Assembly: GCA_913060895.1 (NCBI GenBank)
Contig: CAJXSN010000003.1
Location: 62,001-126,000, forward strand
Length of the DNA stretch: 64,000 bases
Reading direction: 5' to 3'
From: an uncultured Sphingomonadaceae bacterium
Lineage (GTDB): Bacteria > Pseudomonadota > Alphaproteobacteria > Sphingomonadales > Sphingomonadaceae
Part shown: in pieces, positions 45,317-56,313 of the stretch
Layout of the letters: every line of letters starts with the position of its first letter
Position numbering within the stretch: the stretch's first letter is position 1
Translations under genes and position numbers: made by a program
The notes under the pieces: model-generated
What the model was told of the DNA's origin: nothing
Databases searched by the model: none
What the model saw: only the letters and a program-made list of their open reading frames with translations

Positions 45317-46368
45317 CGAAGTTCTTCCAATCTTGGGGTATGACCTACGAGGCCGCATGGTTCGCCGCAACTATCAGCGGCATTCTGCTCATCGCCTTGC
45401 CGCTGATGCTCAGTGTAGCGATGGTAATTTATGTTGATCGCAAAGTCTGGGCAGCGATTAACCTGCGGCGGGGGCCTAATGTGGTCGGGCCGTTCGGTCT
45501 GCTGCAAAGTTTTGCCGATGGATTAAAAGTCTTCCTGCAGGAAACCATCATCCCAAGTGCTGCGAACAAGGGCATTTTCCTGCTCGCGCCAATTGTAACC
45601 TTCACCGTTGCTCTGGCTGCATGGGCAGTAATTCCGTTTGATGCTGGCGTTGTACTGGCGGATATCAATGTGGGTTTGCTCTACATTCTCGCGATAAGCA
45701 GCCTATCTGTATATGGCGTGGTGATGAGCGGGTGGGCATCAAACTCCAAATACCCGTTCTTCTCCGCCATGCGCGCTGCGGCGCAGATGATATCCTACGA
45801 AGTGTCCATCGGGTTCATTCTGGTGTGCGTTGTGTTGTGGGCAGGCAGCTTCAATCTGACAGAAATCGTCGAGGCGCAGCGGGGCCACGGGTTTGGCATC
45901 GTCAACGGGTATATCTTCAACCTGTTGTTGTTTCCGATGTGGGTGATGTTCTTCATCAGCTGTCTGGCGGAAACCCAGCGCGTACCTTTTGATTTGACCG
46001 AGGCAGAAAGCGAATTGGTTGCCGGATACCAAACCGAATACAGCTCAATGTCATTCGCGCTTTTCTGGTTAGGTGAGTATGCCAACATTCTGCTGATGTG
46101 CAGCCTCAACACCATTTTGTTTTTCGGCGGTTGGTTGCCCCCGCTCGACATTGATTTAATCCCGTGGTTCGACATTCCGGGCATCGTCTGGTTTCTTGGG
46201 AAGACGTTCTTTTTCTTCTTCCTGTTCAGCTGGGTGATGGCCACGGTGCCGCGCTATCGCTATGATCAACTGATGCGCCTCGGGTGGAAGGTATTCCTGC
46301 CGATCAGCCTGATCTTTATTGTTGTTATATCCGGCTATCTTATGGCCACTGGACATTTTTCGGCATGA
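45313..46368 (+). CDS. nuoH: NADH-quinone oxidoreductase subunit H
   Basis: 351-residue membrane subunit with about eight helices that links the quinone pocket to the proton pumps. Conserved loops are [21 protein letters not shown] and the quinone-cavity segment [22 protein letters not shown] with its row of Glu residues. The C-terminal helices contain [13 protein letters not shown]. It is coupled by ATGA overlaps to nuoG and nuoI. Confidence 0.97.
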   Translation: MTKFFQSWGMTYEAAWFAATISGILLIALPLMLSVAMVIYVDRKVWAAINLRRGPNVVGPFGLLQSFADGLKVFLQETIIPSAANKGIFLLAPIVTFTVALAAWAVIPFDAGVVLADINVGLLYILAISSLSVYGVVMSGWASNSKYPFFSAMRAAAQMISYEVSIGFILVCVVLWAGSFNLTEIVEAQRGHGFGIVNGYIFNLLLFPMWVMFFISCLAETQRVPFDLTEAESELVAGYQTEYSSMSFALFWLGEYANILLMCSLNTILFFGGWLPPLDIDLIPWFDIPGIVWFLGKTFFFFFLFSWVMATVPRYRYDQLMRLGWKVFLPISLIFIVVISGYLMATGHFSA

Positions 46369-46853
46369 GTACCGTTTCACACCTCGTCAAGTCGTTCACC
46401 CTTTGGGAGTTCGTAAAAGCGCATGCCCTGACCTTGAAGTATTTCTTCAAGCCCAAGGTGACGATAAATTACCCTTACGAAAAAAACCCTTTGAGCCCGC
46501 GTTTCCGGGGTGAGCATGCACTGCGGCGCTATGCCAACGGAGAAGAGCGGTGCATCGCGTGCAAACTTTGCGAGGCTGTATGCCCGGCGCAGGCTATCAC
46601 TATCGAGAGCGAACCTCGCGACGATGGTAGTCGCCGAACCACCCGCTACGACATTGATATGACGAAGTGCATTTATTGTGGTTTCTGTCAGGAAGCGTGC
46701 CCCGTGGATGCAGTGGTCGAAGGACCAAACTTTGAATATTCTACCGAGACACGCGAAGAATTGCTTTACGACAAAGCGAAACTGCTCGCGAATGGTGACA
46801 AGTGGGAGCGGGCAATAGCCGCAAACCTTGAAGCCGACGCGCCCTACCGCTAA
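46365..46853 (+). CDS. nuoI: NADH-quinone oxidoreductase subunit I
   Basis: 162-residue ferredoxin-like subunit with two [4Fe-4S] clusters (N6a, N6b). The motifs are [15 protein letters not shown] and [15 protein letters not shown]. The N-terminal amphipathic part includes [17 protein letters not shown]. The start at 46365 ([11 protein letters not shown]) overlaps the nuoH stop. It relays electrons from NuoG to NuoB. Confidence 0.97.
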   Translation: MSTVSHLVKSFTLWEFVKAHALTLKYFFKPKVTINYPYEKNPLSPRFRGEHALRRYANGEERCIACKLCEAVCPAQAITIESEPRDDGSRRTTRYDIDMTKCIYCGFCQEACPVDAVVEGPNFEYSTETREELLYDKAKLLANGDKWERAIAANLEADAPYR

Positions 46854-46879
46854 CCGCGCGCACATCGAACCGGGGCCCT

Positions 46880-47500
46880 ATGATACAGACTATTGCCTTT
46901 TATCTTTTTGCTAGCATCGTGATTGGCAGCGGCGTGCTGACAATCATGGCGCGCAACCCGGTGCACTCCGTACTGTGGCTAATCCTCGCGTTCTTCAACG
47001 CGGCGGGTCTCATGGTGCTTGTAGGGGCAGAGTTCCTCGCGATGCTGCTGGTCGTGGTATATGTCGGCGCGGTGGCCGTCCTGTTCCTGTTCGTCGTGAT
47101 GATGCTGGACATTGACTTCGCCGAATTGAGGGCTGGTTTCATGCAGAACTTTCCACTCGGCATTGCGGTGGCCATTGTTTTACTAGCGGAAATCCTTTTC
47201 GGTTTGGGCGCAATCAGCGCCGGACCTATTGAGTTAGGCACTGCTGATGGCAGTGCGACCCCGGTCCTGGGACAGAGCAATATCGAAAATATTGGCGCGT
47301 TGCTTTACACGCACTACGCCTTCCTGTTCGAGATTGCAGGAATGATCCTGCTGGTGGCTATGGTGGGGGCAATTGTCCTGACGCACCGCGAACAGAAGGC
47401 AGTCCGCGGCCACCAGAACATCAGTAAGCAGAACCAGCGCAGTCCTGATGAGGCGATCGTCATGAGGCAGCCATCCATTGGCCAGGGGATCGACTTGTGA
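46880..47500 (+). CDS. nuoJ: NADH-quinone oxidoreductase subunit J
   Basis: 206-residue membrane subunit with five helices. The signature [20 protein letters not shown] and [20 protein letters not shown] are typical, the latter including the pi-bulge helix. A soluble C-terminal tail of about 35 residues follows [10 protein letters not shown]. It starts 26 bases after nuoI, the widest gap in this part of the operon, and overlaps nuoK by 4 bases. Confidence 0.96.
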   Translation: MIQTIAFYLFASIVIGSGVLTIMARNPVHSVLWLILAFFNAAGLMVLVGAEFLAMLLVVVYVGAVAVLFLFVVMMLDIDFAELRAGFMQNFPLGIAVAIVLLAEILFGLGAISAGPIELGTADGSATPVLGQSNIENIGALLYTHYAFLFEIAGMILLVAMVGAIVLTHREQKAVRGHQNISKQNQRSPDEAIVMRQPSIGQGIDL

Positions 47501-47802
47501 TCGGGATTGAACACTACCTTGTTGTAAGTGCTATGCTGTTCGTCCTAGGCGTGCTCGGCATCTTCCTCAATCGGAAGAACATCATTGTCATTCTCATGGC
47601 TATCGAGCTGATTCTGCTTGGCGTAAATCTCAATCTGGTCGCATTCAGCGCGTTTCTTGACGACCTATCGGGTCAGATTTTCGCGATGTTCGTGCTAACA
47701 GTCGCTGCAGCAGAGGCGGCCATCGGGCTTGCCATTCTCGTCATTTACTTCCGCGCTCGCGGTACCATTGCGGTCGACGATGTCGATCGGCTGAAGGGAT
47801 AA
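47497..47802 (+). CDS. nuoK: NADH-quinone oxidoreductase subunit K
   Basis: 101-residue three-helix subunit related to MrpC. The conserved glutamates lie in [17 protein letters not shown] and [14 protein letters not shown], part of the proton path. GTG start in a GTGA overlap with nuoJ. Length equals the usual family length. Confidence 0.97.
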   Translation: MIGIEHYLVVSAMLFVLGVLGIFLNRKNIIVILMAIELILLGVNLNLVAFSAFLDDLSGQIFAMFVLTVAAAEAAIGLAILVIYFRARGTIAVDDVDRLKG

Positions 47803-47809
47803 TCCGGGC

Positions 47810-49804
47810 GTGTCCACCGAAATTCTGCTGATTGTTTTTCTCCCTTTGCTGGCCGCGATTGTTGGCGGGCTTGGCAATCGCGCGCTGGGCAATACAGTGG
47901 TCAAAGCGATCACTACTGGTGCGCTGTTTATCTCGTGCGCATTGAGCTGGCCTATTTTTCTGGGCTTCATCGCGGGTACAACGCAAGCAGATGTTGTTCC
48001 GGTGTTGCAATGGGTGCGCTCCGGCGATCTGTCGTTCGACTGGGCCCTGCGAGTCGATACGCTGACGGCAGTCATGCTGGTGGTCATTACCAGCGTCTCC
48101 GCGCTCGTTCATCTGTATAGCTGGGGCTATATGGACGAGGATCCGGACCAGCCGCGCTTCTTTGCTTACCTTTCGCTTTTCACCTTCGCCATGTTGATGC
48201 TGGTGACGGCCGATAACCTCGTCCAGATGTTCTTCGGTTGGGAAGGGGTGGGCCTCGCCAGTTATTTGCTGATCGGTTTCTGGTTCAAGAAACCGAGTGC
48301 CAACGCCGCTGCGATCAAAGCCTTCGTCGTCAATCGTGTTGGCGATCTTGGCTTCATGCTTGGCATCTTCGGGACCTTCCTCGTATTCGGCACGACCTCG
48401 ATCCCCGAAATTCTGGCAGCAGCACCTGCGATGAGCGGGAGCGACATCACCTTCCTCGGATTCCGTTTCTATACGATGGATATCCTGTGCATCCTGCTGT
48501 TCATTGGTGCGATGGGCAAATCGGCGCAGTTAGGCCTGCACACATGGCTGCCAGACGCGATGGAGGGGCCAACGCCGGTCTCCGCTCTGATCCACGCGGC
48601 CACCATGGTGACCGCGGGCGTCTTTATGGTTTGCCGCCTGTCGCCAATGTTTGAAACCGCGCCAACAGCGCTCGCCATCGTGACCTTTGTCGGCGCTGCC
48701 ACCTGCATTTTTGCCGCTACAGTTGGTACAACGCAGTGGGACATCAAGCGTGTTATTGCGTATTCAACGTGCTCCCAGCTCGGCTATATGTTCTTCGCAG
48801 CTGGCGTGGGCGCATACGGTGTGGCAATGTTCCACTTGTTTACGCACGCCTTTTTCAAGGCATTGCTTTTCCTTGGTGCAGGCTCCGTAATACACTCGAT
48901 GCACCACGAACAGGATATGCGCTATTACGGCGGCTTGCGTAAGAAAATTCCGGTCACTTTCTGGGCGATGATGTTCGGTACTCTCGCGATTACCGGAGTT
49001 GGCGTTTATCATCTCGGGATCGGCTTTGCCGGTTTCTGGTCGAAGGATGCGATCATCGAAGTTGCTTTTGCGCGTGGCACAGAAACCGCAAACTTCGCCT
49101 TCTGGATGGGCGTATTCGCTGCATTGCTGACCAGCTTTTACAGCTGGCGGCTTATGTTCCTGACCTTCTGGGGTAAGCCGCGATGGATCGAGAGCGAACA
49201 TATCCAACATAGCGTACACAAAACCCCTGAAGAAGTTGGCGAGGACACCACGGGTGGCTATCGCCCGCATGAAAGCCCACTGACGATGCTGGTTCCGTTA
49301 GGGCTGTTGTCAGTGGGAGCTATCTTTGCGGGCCAGATATTCGCGCCAACATTCTTGGATTCGGCTGAATTCTGGAATGGTTCTGTATTCTATAACGAGC
49401 CGCTTATCCACGCGATGCACACGGTGCCATACCTTGTTAAATACGCGGCGCTGATTGTTATGGTCATCGGTTTCGTCATTGCCTGGTACGGTTATATCAA
49501 AAACACCAGCTTTCCCGGTAAAGTGGCTGAACAGCTCGGCCCGATTTATCGCTTCCTGTACAATAAGTGGTACTTTGACGAGCTATACAATATCCTTTTC
49601 GTGAAGCCGTCCTTCATTGTGGGGCGGTGGTTCTGGAAGCTGATCGACATTGGCACGATCGACCGGTTTGGCCCTGATGGAGCGGCATGGGTGGTCCGGC
49701 AGGGTGCCGCAGGGGCTAAGCGGTTCCAATCAGGCTATCTCACCAGTTATGCATTGGTTATGCTTCTCGGCCTTGTCGCCGCCATTACCTGGGTTTTGAT
49801 GTGA
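47810..49804 (+). CDS. nuoL: NADH-quinone oxidoreductase subunit L
   Basis: 664-residue antiporter-like proton-pumping subunit. Key features are the Glu in FFGWEGVGLASYLLIGFWF, the Lys-bearing GKSAQLGLHTWLPDAMEGPTP loop, and the long lateral helix region towards the C-terminus. It begins with GTG at 47810, 7 bases after nuoK. Its last codons overlap the start of nuoM (TGATG). Confidence 0.97.
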   Translation: MSTEILLIVFLPLLAAIVGGLGNRALGNTVVKAITTGALFISCALSWPIFLGFIAGTTQADVVPVLQWVRSGDLSFDWALRVDTLTAVMLVVITSVSALVHLYSWGYMDEDPDQPRFFAYLSLFTFAMLMLVTADNLVQMFFGWEGVGLASYLLIGFWFKKPSANAAAIKAFVVNRVGDLGFMLGIFGTFLVFGTTSIPEILAAAPAMSGSDITFLGFRFYTMDILCILLFIGAMGKSAQLGLHTWLPDAMEGPTPVSALIHAATMVTAGVFMVCRLSPMFETAPTALAIVTFVGAATCIFAATVGTTQWDIKRVIAYSTCSQLGYMFFAAGVGAYGVAMFHLFTHAFFKALLFLGAGSVIHSMHHEQDMRYYGGLRKKIPVTFWAMMFGTLAITGVGVYHLGIGFAGFWSKDAIIEVAFARGTETANFAFWMGVFAALLTSFYSWRLMFLTFWGKPRWIESEHIQHSVHKTPEEVGEDTTGGYRPHESPLTMLVPLGLLSVGAIFAGQIFAPTFLDSAEFWNGSVFYNEPLIHAMHTVPYLVKYAALIVMVIGFVIAWYGYIKNTSFPGKVAEQLGPIYRFLYNKWYFDELYNILFVKPSFIVGRWFWKLIDIGTIDRFGPDGAAWVVRQGAAGAKRFQSGYLTSYALVMLLGLVAAITWVLM

Positions 49805-51351
49805 TGGACGGGTTCCCTATTCTCTCCGTAATGCTGCTGGTGCCGCTTTTGGCGGGCCTTGCATGTTTCTTCTTGGCTTCCAGCGAAGCGCGCATTGTGG
49901 CGTTGCTGGCAACGCTGATTAACCTTGGTCTCGGCATAGTTCTTTGGATCAATTACGAAATCGGAGGGCCGCAGTGGCAGTTCACCGAGCGTGGGGATGT
50001 CTTTGCAGGTTTCCAATATGCCTTGGGAATCGACGGTATCGCGCTGATGCTTATTGTGCTCAGCGTATTCCTGATGCCGATTTGCATTCTGGCCAGCTGG
50101 GAAGCGATCCAGAAGCGTGTGGGCGAATATATGGCGGCCTTCCTGTTGATGGAAGTGCTGATGATCGGCGTATTCGCCGCGCAGGATCTGTTCCTGTTTT
50201 ACATCTTCTTCGAAGCCGGTCTGATCCCGATGTATCTGATTATCGGTATTTGGGGCGGCACTGATCGGATCTACGCCAGCTTCAAATTCTTCCTTTACAC
50301 ACTATTCGGCTCTGTACTGATGCTGATCGCGATGTTCTGGATGGCAAATGAAGCGGGCACGAGCGATATTCCGACGTTAATGCAGTATGATTTCCCTGCG
50401 GGTGCGCAGACATGGCTGTGGCTTGCTTTCTTCGCGAGCTTCGCGGTGAAGATGCCGATGTTCCCTTTTCATACCTGGTTACCAGCTGCTCACGTTCAGG
50501 CTCCAACAGCAGGCTCGGTCATTCTCGCGGGCGTACTGCTCAAACTAGGCGGGTATGGCTTTATTCGGTTCAGCCTGCCGATGTTTCCAGAAGCAAGCGC
50601 ACAGTTCATGTGGCTGGTTTTCATCTTGTCCTGCATCGCTGTGGTTTATGCATCGTTGGTGGCTCTGGTGCAGGAAGATATGAAGAAGCTGATCGCCTAT
50701 TCCTCTGTCGCCCATATGGCGATTGTTACTGCAGGCCTGTTTGCTTTCAATATTCAAGGACTGGAAGGCGCGATGATTATGATGCTCAGTCACGGGCTAG
50801 TGTCTGGCGCGTTGTTTCTGTGCGTAGGCATTATCTACGACCGGCTGCATACCCGTGACATTTCACGCTATGGTGGTCTGGCGATAAACATGCCGAAATA
50901 CGCGATTTTCTTTCTCTTGTTCACTATGGCGAGCATCGGTTTGCCGGGAACCAGCGGCTTCGTTGCAGAGTTCCTCAGCCTTGCCGGTATTTACGAAATT
51001 TCGAGCGACGTGACACTGATCTTGACGACCGGCATCATTCTGGGTGCAGGCTATATGCTGTATCTCTACCGCCGCGTTGTTTTCGGCGCGCAGGTGAATG
51101 AGGATGCTGCCGCTATGCGCGATATGAACGCACGGGAATGGTTCATGCTTGCGCCTGTTGCAGCGGCGGTTCTGTGGATGGGCGTTTATCCCGAAAGCTT
51201 TCTTGCCCCGATGCGCTCCGACATCGCAGCACTGGAGGCCCGTGTGGCCCGCGCTGCGCCACAGGGCGATGCTGCTCTGGCTGCAGGCACGCCGCGAGAG
51301 CATGAGGCGAATTACATTTCTGGCGAGCATGCCAGCGGAGGAGCGCACTGA
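49804..51351 (+). CDS. nuoM: NADH-quinone oxidoreductase subunit M
   Basis: 515-residue antiporter-like subunit. Characteristic segments are FFEAGLIPMYLIIGIWGG (with the essential Glu), KMPMFPFHTWLPAAHVQAPT and KKLIAYSSVAHM. The 49804 ATG in the TGATG overlap is preferred to the GTG three bases earlier. The soluble end is Ala/Glu-rich. It overlaps nuoN by one base. Confidence 0.97.
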   Translation: MDGFPILSVMLLVPLLAGLACFFLASSEARIVALLATLINLGLGIVLWINYEIGGPQWQFTERGDVFAGFQYALGIDGIALMLIVLSVFLMPICILASWEAIQKRVGEYMAAFLLMEVLMIGVFAAQDLFLFYIFFEAGLIPMYLIIGIWGGTDRIYASFKFFLYTLFGSVLMLIAMFWMANEAGTSDIPTLMQYDFPAGAQTWLWLAFFASFAVKMPMFPFHTWLPAAHVQAPTAGSVILAGVLLKLGGYGFIRFSLPMFPEASAQFMWLVFILSCIAVVYASLVALVQEDMKKLIAYSSVAHMAIVTAGLFAFNIQGLEGAMIMMLSHGLVSGALFLCVGIIYDRLHTRDISRYGGLAINMPKYAIFFLLFTMASIGLPGTSGFVAEFLSLAGIYEISSDVTLILTTGIILGAGYMLYLYRRVVFGAQVNEDAAAMRDMNAREWFMLAPVAAAVLWMGVYPESFLAPMRSDIAALEARVARAAPQGDAALAAGTPREHEANYISGEHASGGAH

Positions 51352-52811
51352 TGGAAATCGCTCGCTCCTTTGGACTGATGGTTCCTGAACTTATTTTGGG
51401 CGGGTCCGCTCTTATTCTGCTTCTGGTCGTGGCCTATGGCGGACGATCCGTAACTCGCGCAGTTTTCATTGGGTCTGCGACCGCGATTGGCGCCGCCCTG
51501 ATTTTCACTGTCTCGACCGTGACCGATAACGTCACTGGTGCGGGCGCAGAGGCATTCGGGACACAATTTTCCGCAGACAGTTTTGCTGGTTACGCCAAGG
51601 TGCTGATCTATCTGGCAGCGATGGCCTGCCTCGCTATTGCGCCAGCGTTCCTGAAACGGTTCGATGCCTTGCGCGGAGAATACGCCGTGCTGGTCTTGCT
51701 AGCGGTGATGGGCATGGGCCTGATGGTCTCCGCGACCGATCTGATTGCGCTCTATATGGGCTTGGAGCTTAACAGTCTGGCTGCTTACGTACTCGCCAGT
51801 TTCCTCCGCGATGATCAGCGTTCGGCCGAAGCAGGCCTTAAATATTTTATTCTTGGCGCACTCGCTTCGGGTATCCTGCTTTACGGGATGAGCCTGATTT
51901 ACGGCTTCACCGGGACCACTTCGTTTGACGGCATTGCCGCAGCGATTTCAGGCGAGATATCGACCGGTGCGCTGTTCGGTGTGATCTTCATGCTAGTCGG
52001 TCTGGCCTTCAAAATCAGCGCTGTGCCGTTCCACATGTGGACGCCGGACGTGTACGAGGGCGCACCGACACCAGTTACAACATTTTTTGCAACCGCACCA
52101 AAGGTTGCTGCAATCGCGCTGTTGTCACGGGTTGCACTGGATGCGTTTGGTGATCAGGTCTTTGCCTGGCGTCAGGTGGTGATCTTCGCTGCGCTTGCCT
52201 CGATTGTCGTGGGTGCGCTTGGGGCTATCGGCCAGAACAATTTGAAGCGGCTATTGGCTTATTCTTCGATAAACAATGCCGGGTTTATTCTTATCGGCCT
52301 TGCTGCTGCAACGGTGCAGGGGCTGTCCGCCATGTTGGTCTATCTGGCTATTTATGTAGTCATGTCGCTAGGCAGCTTTGTCGCGGTTCTGATGCTGCGC
52401 AATGGACAAGGCGAGCAACTGGAAACATTTGACGATATTGCCGGTTTGTCGAGCACACGCCCTTTGATGGCATGGTGCCTGCTTATCCTGATGTTCAGTC
52501 TTGCCGGCATTCCCCCGCTCTTCGGGTTTTGGGGAAAATTTGTCGTGTTCCAAGCGGCCGTACAGGCGGATATGGTCTTGCTAGCAGCCATAGGTATCGC
52601 CGCGAGCGTTATCGGCGCGTTCTATTATATCAAGTTCATCAAAGTGATGTTTTTCGACGAGCCGGTGGACCGTGCTACGGGGAAGGCTACACCTGCGAGC
52701 TGGGCAATTCTGATCGGCTCGGCCATTCTTGTCAGCCCGCTGGCTTTCCTGCTCGCGCGCTGGTTGGGTAATCAGGCCGATACAGCGGCGGCATCTTTGT
52801 TCCTTGGCTGA
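51351..52811 (+). CDS. nuoN: NADH-quinone oxidoreductase subunit N
   Basis: 486-residue antiporter-like subunit, the last of the nuo set. Motifs include YMGLELNSLAAYVLASF, GLAFKISAVPFHMWTPDVYEGAPTP and NLKRLLAYSSINNAGFIL. The usual sequence is complete to the stop at 52811. The following birA starts inside its last codons. Confidence 0.97.
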   Translation: MEIARSFGLMVPELILGGSALILLLVVAYGGRSVTRAVFIGSATAIGAALIFTVSTVTDNVTGAGAEAFGTQFSADSFAGYAKVLIYLAAMACLAIAPAFLKRFDALRGEYAVLVLLAVMGMGLMVSATDLIALYMGLELNSLAAYVLASFLRDDQRSAEAGLKYFILGALASGILLYGMSLIYGFTGTTSFDGIAAAISGEISTGALFGVIFMLVGLAFKISAVPFHMWTPDVYEGAPTPVTTFFATAPKVAAIALLSRVALDAFGDQVFAWRQVVIFAALASIVVGALGAIGQNNLKRLLAYSSINNAGFILIGLAAATVQGLSAMLVYLAIYVVMSLGSFVAVLMLRNGQGEQLETFDDIAGLSSTRPLMAWCLLILMFSLAGIPPLFGFWGKFVVFQAAVQADMVLLAAIGIAASVIGAFYYIKFIKVMFFDEPVDRATGKATPASWAILIGSAILVSPLAFLLARWLGNQADTAAASLFLG

Positions 52812-53544
52812 GGGTAAAGTCAGGTCGATCTGCATTGCAGCCGAAACCGGCTCCACCAATGGTGATTTACTGGACGCGCTCAGATCGGGCGAGCGCGTAC
52901 CTGAGGGCGAATGGTTGGTCACCGACCGTCAAACCGCCGGGCGCGGACGTCAGGGCCGCGAATGGTTCGACGGAGCAGGCAATTTCATGGGATCCACTGT
53001 GATACGCCCCGGACCCAATGATCCACCAGCACATACCCTTGCGTTGCTCGCGGGGCTGGCTTTGTATGAAGCAGTAACACCATTGTGCTCGGAACCTTCC
53101 ACACTATCACTCAAATGGCCCAACGATCTCCTCATGGCTGGGGCAAAGCTGGCGGGTATATTGCTGGAGCGCGAGGGCGATGCAGTTGTCCTCGGCTTTG
53201 GCGTCAATTTGGCCAAGGCCCCGAACCTGGCCGACCGCAAAACTATCGCTCTGTCGGCGCTTGGTCCAGCGCCTAGCCGCGATTCTTTTGCCCGCGATCT
53301 GGCGATTGCCCTGGAGCGCGAGTTGGAACGCTGGCGCAATTTTGGCCTTGATCCCATATTGCGTCGATGGTGTGCTGCTGCGCACTCGGTGGGCACGCCG
53401 TTGCAAGTGCACGAGCCCGATGGTTCGATCTGCGAAGGCGCATTTCACGGCCTCGACTCTGCAGGTGCACTTGAGGTCCGACTGACCGATGGAACTTTGC
53501 GTACCATTCATGCCGGCGATGTCATCTTTGCCAAAAGGACCTGA
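52804..53544 (+). CDS. birA: Biotin--[acetyl-CoA-carboxylase] ligase (short form)
   Basis: 246-residue biotin protein ligase that attaches biotin to the carboxylase carrier domain. Motifs are ETGSTNGD, the biotinyl-AMP loop GRGRQGREWF, LKWPNDLLM and GFGVNLAKAP. It lacks the N-terminal helix-turn-helix, so it cannot act as a repressor. The only plausible start is TTG at 52804, overlapping the nuoN stop; the longer frame from 52729 runs inside nuoN. The order nuoN-birA-coaX-rnj is a known alphaproteobacterial arrangement. Confidence 0.93.
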   Translation: MAEGKVRSICIAAETGSTNGDLLDALRSGERVPEGEWLVTDRQTAGRGRQGREWFDGAGNFMGSTVIRPGPNDPPAHTLALLAGLALYEAVTPLCSEPSTLSLKWPNDLLMAGAKLAGILLEREGDAVVLGFGVNLAKAPNLADRKTIALSALGPAPSRDSFARDLAIALERELERWRNFGLDPILRRWCAAAHSVGTPLQVHEPDGSICEGAFHGLDSAGALEVRLTDGTLRTIHAGDVIFAKRT

Positions 53545-53547
53545 TCC

Positions 53548-54324
53548 ATGCTGCTTGCCGTCGATGTAGGTAACACCAATCTGGTATTCGCAGTGTTCGA
53601 TGGTGAGGAGGTGCGCGCCCGCTGGCGTATTGCTACCGATCCGCGCCGGACTGGGGACGAATATGCGGTCTGGTTGTTTCAGCTCTTATCAATAGAGAAT
53701 ATTGCTCGCGAGGGTATCAAACGCATCATCGTAGGTTCGGTGGTGCCGCGTGCAGATCACAATCTGACCGTTCTTGCGGAAAAATACTTTGGCATCACGC
53801 CGCTCATCGCAGGCCGAGGAAAAGCTGAATGGGGCTTTGCCATTGATGTTGAGCAGCCAAGCTCGCTGGGTGCAGATCGCGCATTAAACTGTATTGCGGC
53901 GCATGACCTGGTAGCGGGCGACAAGGTAATCGTCGACTTCGGCACGGCCACCAAATTTGAAGCGCTGGACTACAATGGCACTTACAAGGGCGGAATTATC
54001 ACGCCCGGGATAGATCTTTCACTCGATGCACTGGTTGGCAAAACTGCCAAACTCCCTCGCATCGCCATCCGTGCGCCCGACGGGCGCAGCGTTATCGGTC
54101 GTAATACCGAGGATCAGATGCTGATTGGCATTTTCTGGGGTTACGTTGCTATGATGGAAGGCTTGATACAGCGGATGCGCGATGAAATCGGGCGGCCGAC
54201 AAAGGTTGTTGCGACCGGTGGGCTCGCCGTGCTGTTCGATGACCACACCGATATTTTCGATGTAGTGGATGCCGATCTGACCATTCGAGGACTCAAGTTG
54301 TTGGCAGATCGGGTGGCGTCATGA
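53548..54324 (+). CDS. coaX: Type III pantothenate kinase
   Basis: 258-residue ASKHA-fold kinase for the first step of CoA synthesis. The phosphate motif is [15 protein letters not shown] at the N-terminus. Others are [29 protein letters not shown] and [10 protein letters not shown]. Type III kinases need a monovalent cation and are not feedback-inhibited by CoA. It sits 3 bases after birA and overlaps rnj by 4 bases. Confidence 0.96.
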   Translation: MLLAVDVGNTNLVFAVFDGEEVRARWRIATDPRRTGDEYAVWLFQLLSIENIAREGIKRIIVGSVVPRADHNLTVLAEKYFGITPLIAGRGKAEWGFAIDVEQPSSLGADRALNCIAAHDLVAGDKVIVDFGTATKFEALDYNGTYKGGIITPGIDLSLDALVGKTAKLPRIAIRAPDGRSVIGRNTEDQMLIGIFWGYVAMMEGLIQRMRDEIGRPTKVVATGGLAVLFDDHTDIFDVVDADLTIRGLKLLADRVAS

Positions 54325-56000
54325 AGAAGAACTACCAGCCAGAAAACGAGCTGTTATTTCTTGCCCTTGGCGGGTCCGGAGAGATTGGCATGAACGTCAA
54401 TCTTTATGGCTGCGATGGCAAGTGGTTGATGGTCGATCTGGGCATGAGCTTTGGCGCAAACGAATATCCCGGCACCGAATTACTGTTTGCAGATATCGAT
54501 TTCATCGAAGAACGGTCCAATGATCTTCTGGGCATTGTGCTGACGCATGCGCATGAGGATCACATCGGCGCAATTCCTTACTTCGCAGCCGAACTGGACG
54601 TGCCGCTATACGCTACCCCGTTCACTGCTGAACTGATCCGACGCAAGCTGGAAGAGGCAGGGCTCCTCAAAGAAGTAGAAGTGCGGATTATCGAGGAGGA
54701 TCACGGCCATATTGAAATCGGCCCGTTCGAAGTCACATACATTCCGCTCGCCCATTCGATTGCTGAGGGCAATGCACTGGTCATAGACACGCCTTATGGC
54801 CGTGTCTTCCACACCGGCGACTGGAAACTGGACGAAGATCCGATTATCGGTGAACCGACCACCGAAGAAGAGTTGCGCGAGATCGGGGACGAGGGCGTGC
54901 TCGCGGTGGTTTGCGATTCGACCAATGTATTCAATCCCGAACCCAGCGGATCGGAAGGCGCGGTTTATCGCGGACTGATGGACGAGGTGAAAAAATGGGA
55001 TGGCCGCCGTGTGATGGTCACCACATTCGCTTCTAATGTCGCCCGCCTGCAGACGCTGGGCGAAGTGGCCAAGGCCAACGGCCGGCAACTGGTCGTTGCC
55101 GGTCGCTCGCTCGATCGCATGATCGAGGTTGCGCAGGAAAACGGATATTTGGAGAACTTCCCAGAGACGGTAGATTGGAATACCGCAATGGGTCTGCCGC
55201 GCGGCAAGGTGATGATCATGGCAACCGGCGGACAGGGCGAACCGCGCGCTGCACTGAGCCGCGTTGCAGAAGAAAACCATCCCCTCAAATTGAGCGAAGG
55301 CGATGTGGTGCTTTTTTCCAGTCGCCAGATTCCGGGCAATGAAATCAGTATCGGAAAGGTACAGAACAAGCTGGCCGAGCGCGGTATCGTAATGGTCACC
55401 GACCGCCAGAGCATGATTCATGTGTCAGGCCATCCGGGGCGTCCTGAACTGGAAGCACTCTACAGTTGGTTGCGGCCTGAAATACTGGTCCCCGTGCATG
55501 GCGAAATCAAGCATATGCAAGAGCAGGCGCGCGTTGGTATCGAAGCGGGAATTCCGAAAGCGGTCTACCAGAAGAACGGAGACATTGTACGATTGGCTCC
55601 GGGCAAACCCGGTAAGATCGCGCAGGTAGAAGCCGGGCGCCTGGTTCTTGATGGCGACATCATTGTGCCTGCTGATGGTGAGAGCATAGTGATGCGACGT
55701 CGCCTTGCGCATAATGGCGTTGTGATCGTAGTTCTGGGCCCCAACAACTCTGTCACTGTGGAAAGTCTCGGCTTGCCGCTGGACGAAGATCAGGCCGATT
55801 TCGTGGCAGAAGCAGAAGCCGATGTGGCAAAGGCAATTTCCTCGTCTGGCAAAAAGCGGCGCGGTGGCTCCAAAGGCGGTTCTAAAGGTCGCTCGCCTGC
55901 CAATGATCGCCTCGAAGCGGCTCGCCTTGCAGCTCGCCGCGCAGCGACGCGGTGGTCCGGTAAAAAGCCGCAAGTACGCGTTATCGATCTGGAAGGGTAA
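54321..56000 (+). CDS. rnj: Ribonuclease J
   Basis: 559-residue metallo-beta-lactamase/beta-CASP ribonuclease with exo- and endonuclease activity. The metal motif is [13 protein letters not shown], followed by [11 protein letters not shown] and the beta-CASP His in [11 protein letters not shown] and [10 protein letters not shown]. The C-terminus is basic ([15 protein letters not shown]). The start overlaps the coaX stop (ATGA). Together with RNase E at 22209-25016 the genome holds both decay systems, as many alphaproteobacteria do. Confidence 0.95.
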   Translation: MKKNYQPENELLFLALGGSGEIGMNVNLYGCDGKWLMVDLGMSFGANEYPGTELLFADIDFIEERSNDLLGIVLTHAHEDHIGAIPYFAAELDVPLYATPFTAELIRRKLEEAGLLKEVEVRIIEEDHGHIEIGPFEVTYIPLAHSIAEGNALVIDTPYGRVFHTGDWKLDEDPIIGEPTTEEELREIGDEGVLAVVCDSTNVFNPEPSGSEGAVYRGLMDEVKKWDGRRVMVTTFASNVARLQTLGEVAKANGRQLVVAGRSLDRMIEVAQENGYLENFPETVDWNTAMGLPRGKVMIMATGGQGEPRAALSRVAEENHPLKLSEGDVVLFSSRQIPGNEISIGKVQNKLAERGIVMVTDRQSMIHVSGHPGRPELEALYSWLRPEILVPVHGEIKHMQEQARVGIEAGIPKAVYQKNGDIVRLAPGKPGKIAQVEAGRLVLDGDIIVPADGESIVMRRRLAHNGVVIVVLGPNNSVTVESLGLPLDEDQADFVAEAEADVAKAISSSGKKRRGGSKGGSKGRSPANDRLEAARLAARRAATRWSGKKPQVRVIDLEG

Positions 56001-56005
56001 TTGTC

Positions 56006-56302
56006 ATGGCGTGGACTTCGATCCTGGCGATCTATTTCCTGATCTGGGTGATGTGCGCGTTCATCATGCTACCGTTTGGAGTGAAAACAGCCGAAGAACT
56101 GGGAATGGAAAATATCCCCGGTCAGGCAGAGAGCGCACCTGCCAATTTTCGCCCTAGCAAGATTATAATTCGGGCAAGCATCGCTGCTGCCCTACTGACC
56201 GGACTATGGGTGCTCAATTACCAGAATGGGTGGATCGGCGTCGATGTAATCGATATCTTTGAACGCCCCGGACATCTTGTGGTCGAAGACGAGGCTAATT
56301 AG
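56006..56302 (+). CDS. DUF1467 family membrane protein
   Basis: 98-residue protein with two membrane helices (about 4-24 and 53-71). The N-terminus, SILAIYFLIWVMCAFIMLPFG, and VKTAEELG are typical of DUF1467, found next to rnj in alphaproteobacteria. Function is unknown. It is 5 bases after rnj and ends the long co-oriented block; the converging coiled-coil gene ends 11 bases on, with no visible terminator between. Confidence 0.88.
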   Translation: MAWTSILAIYFLIWVMCAFIMLPFGVKTAEELGMENIPGQAESAPANFRPSKIIIRASIAAALLTGLWVLNYQNGWIGVDVIDIFERPGHLVVEDEAN

Positions 56303-56313
56303 AAAGAGTATAT

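Noticed and set aside
43577-45370. 597-codon open frame antisense to nuoG
   Set aside because: It is a shadow of nuoG: the nuoG product matches its family over the full length, while the antisense product is rich in scattered Cys/His/Arg and resembles nothing.
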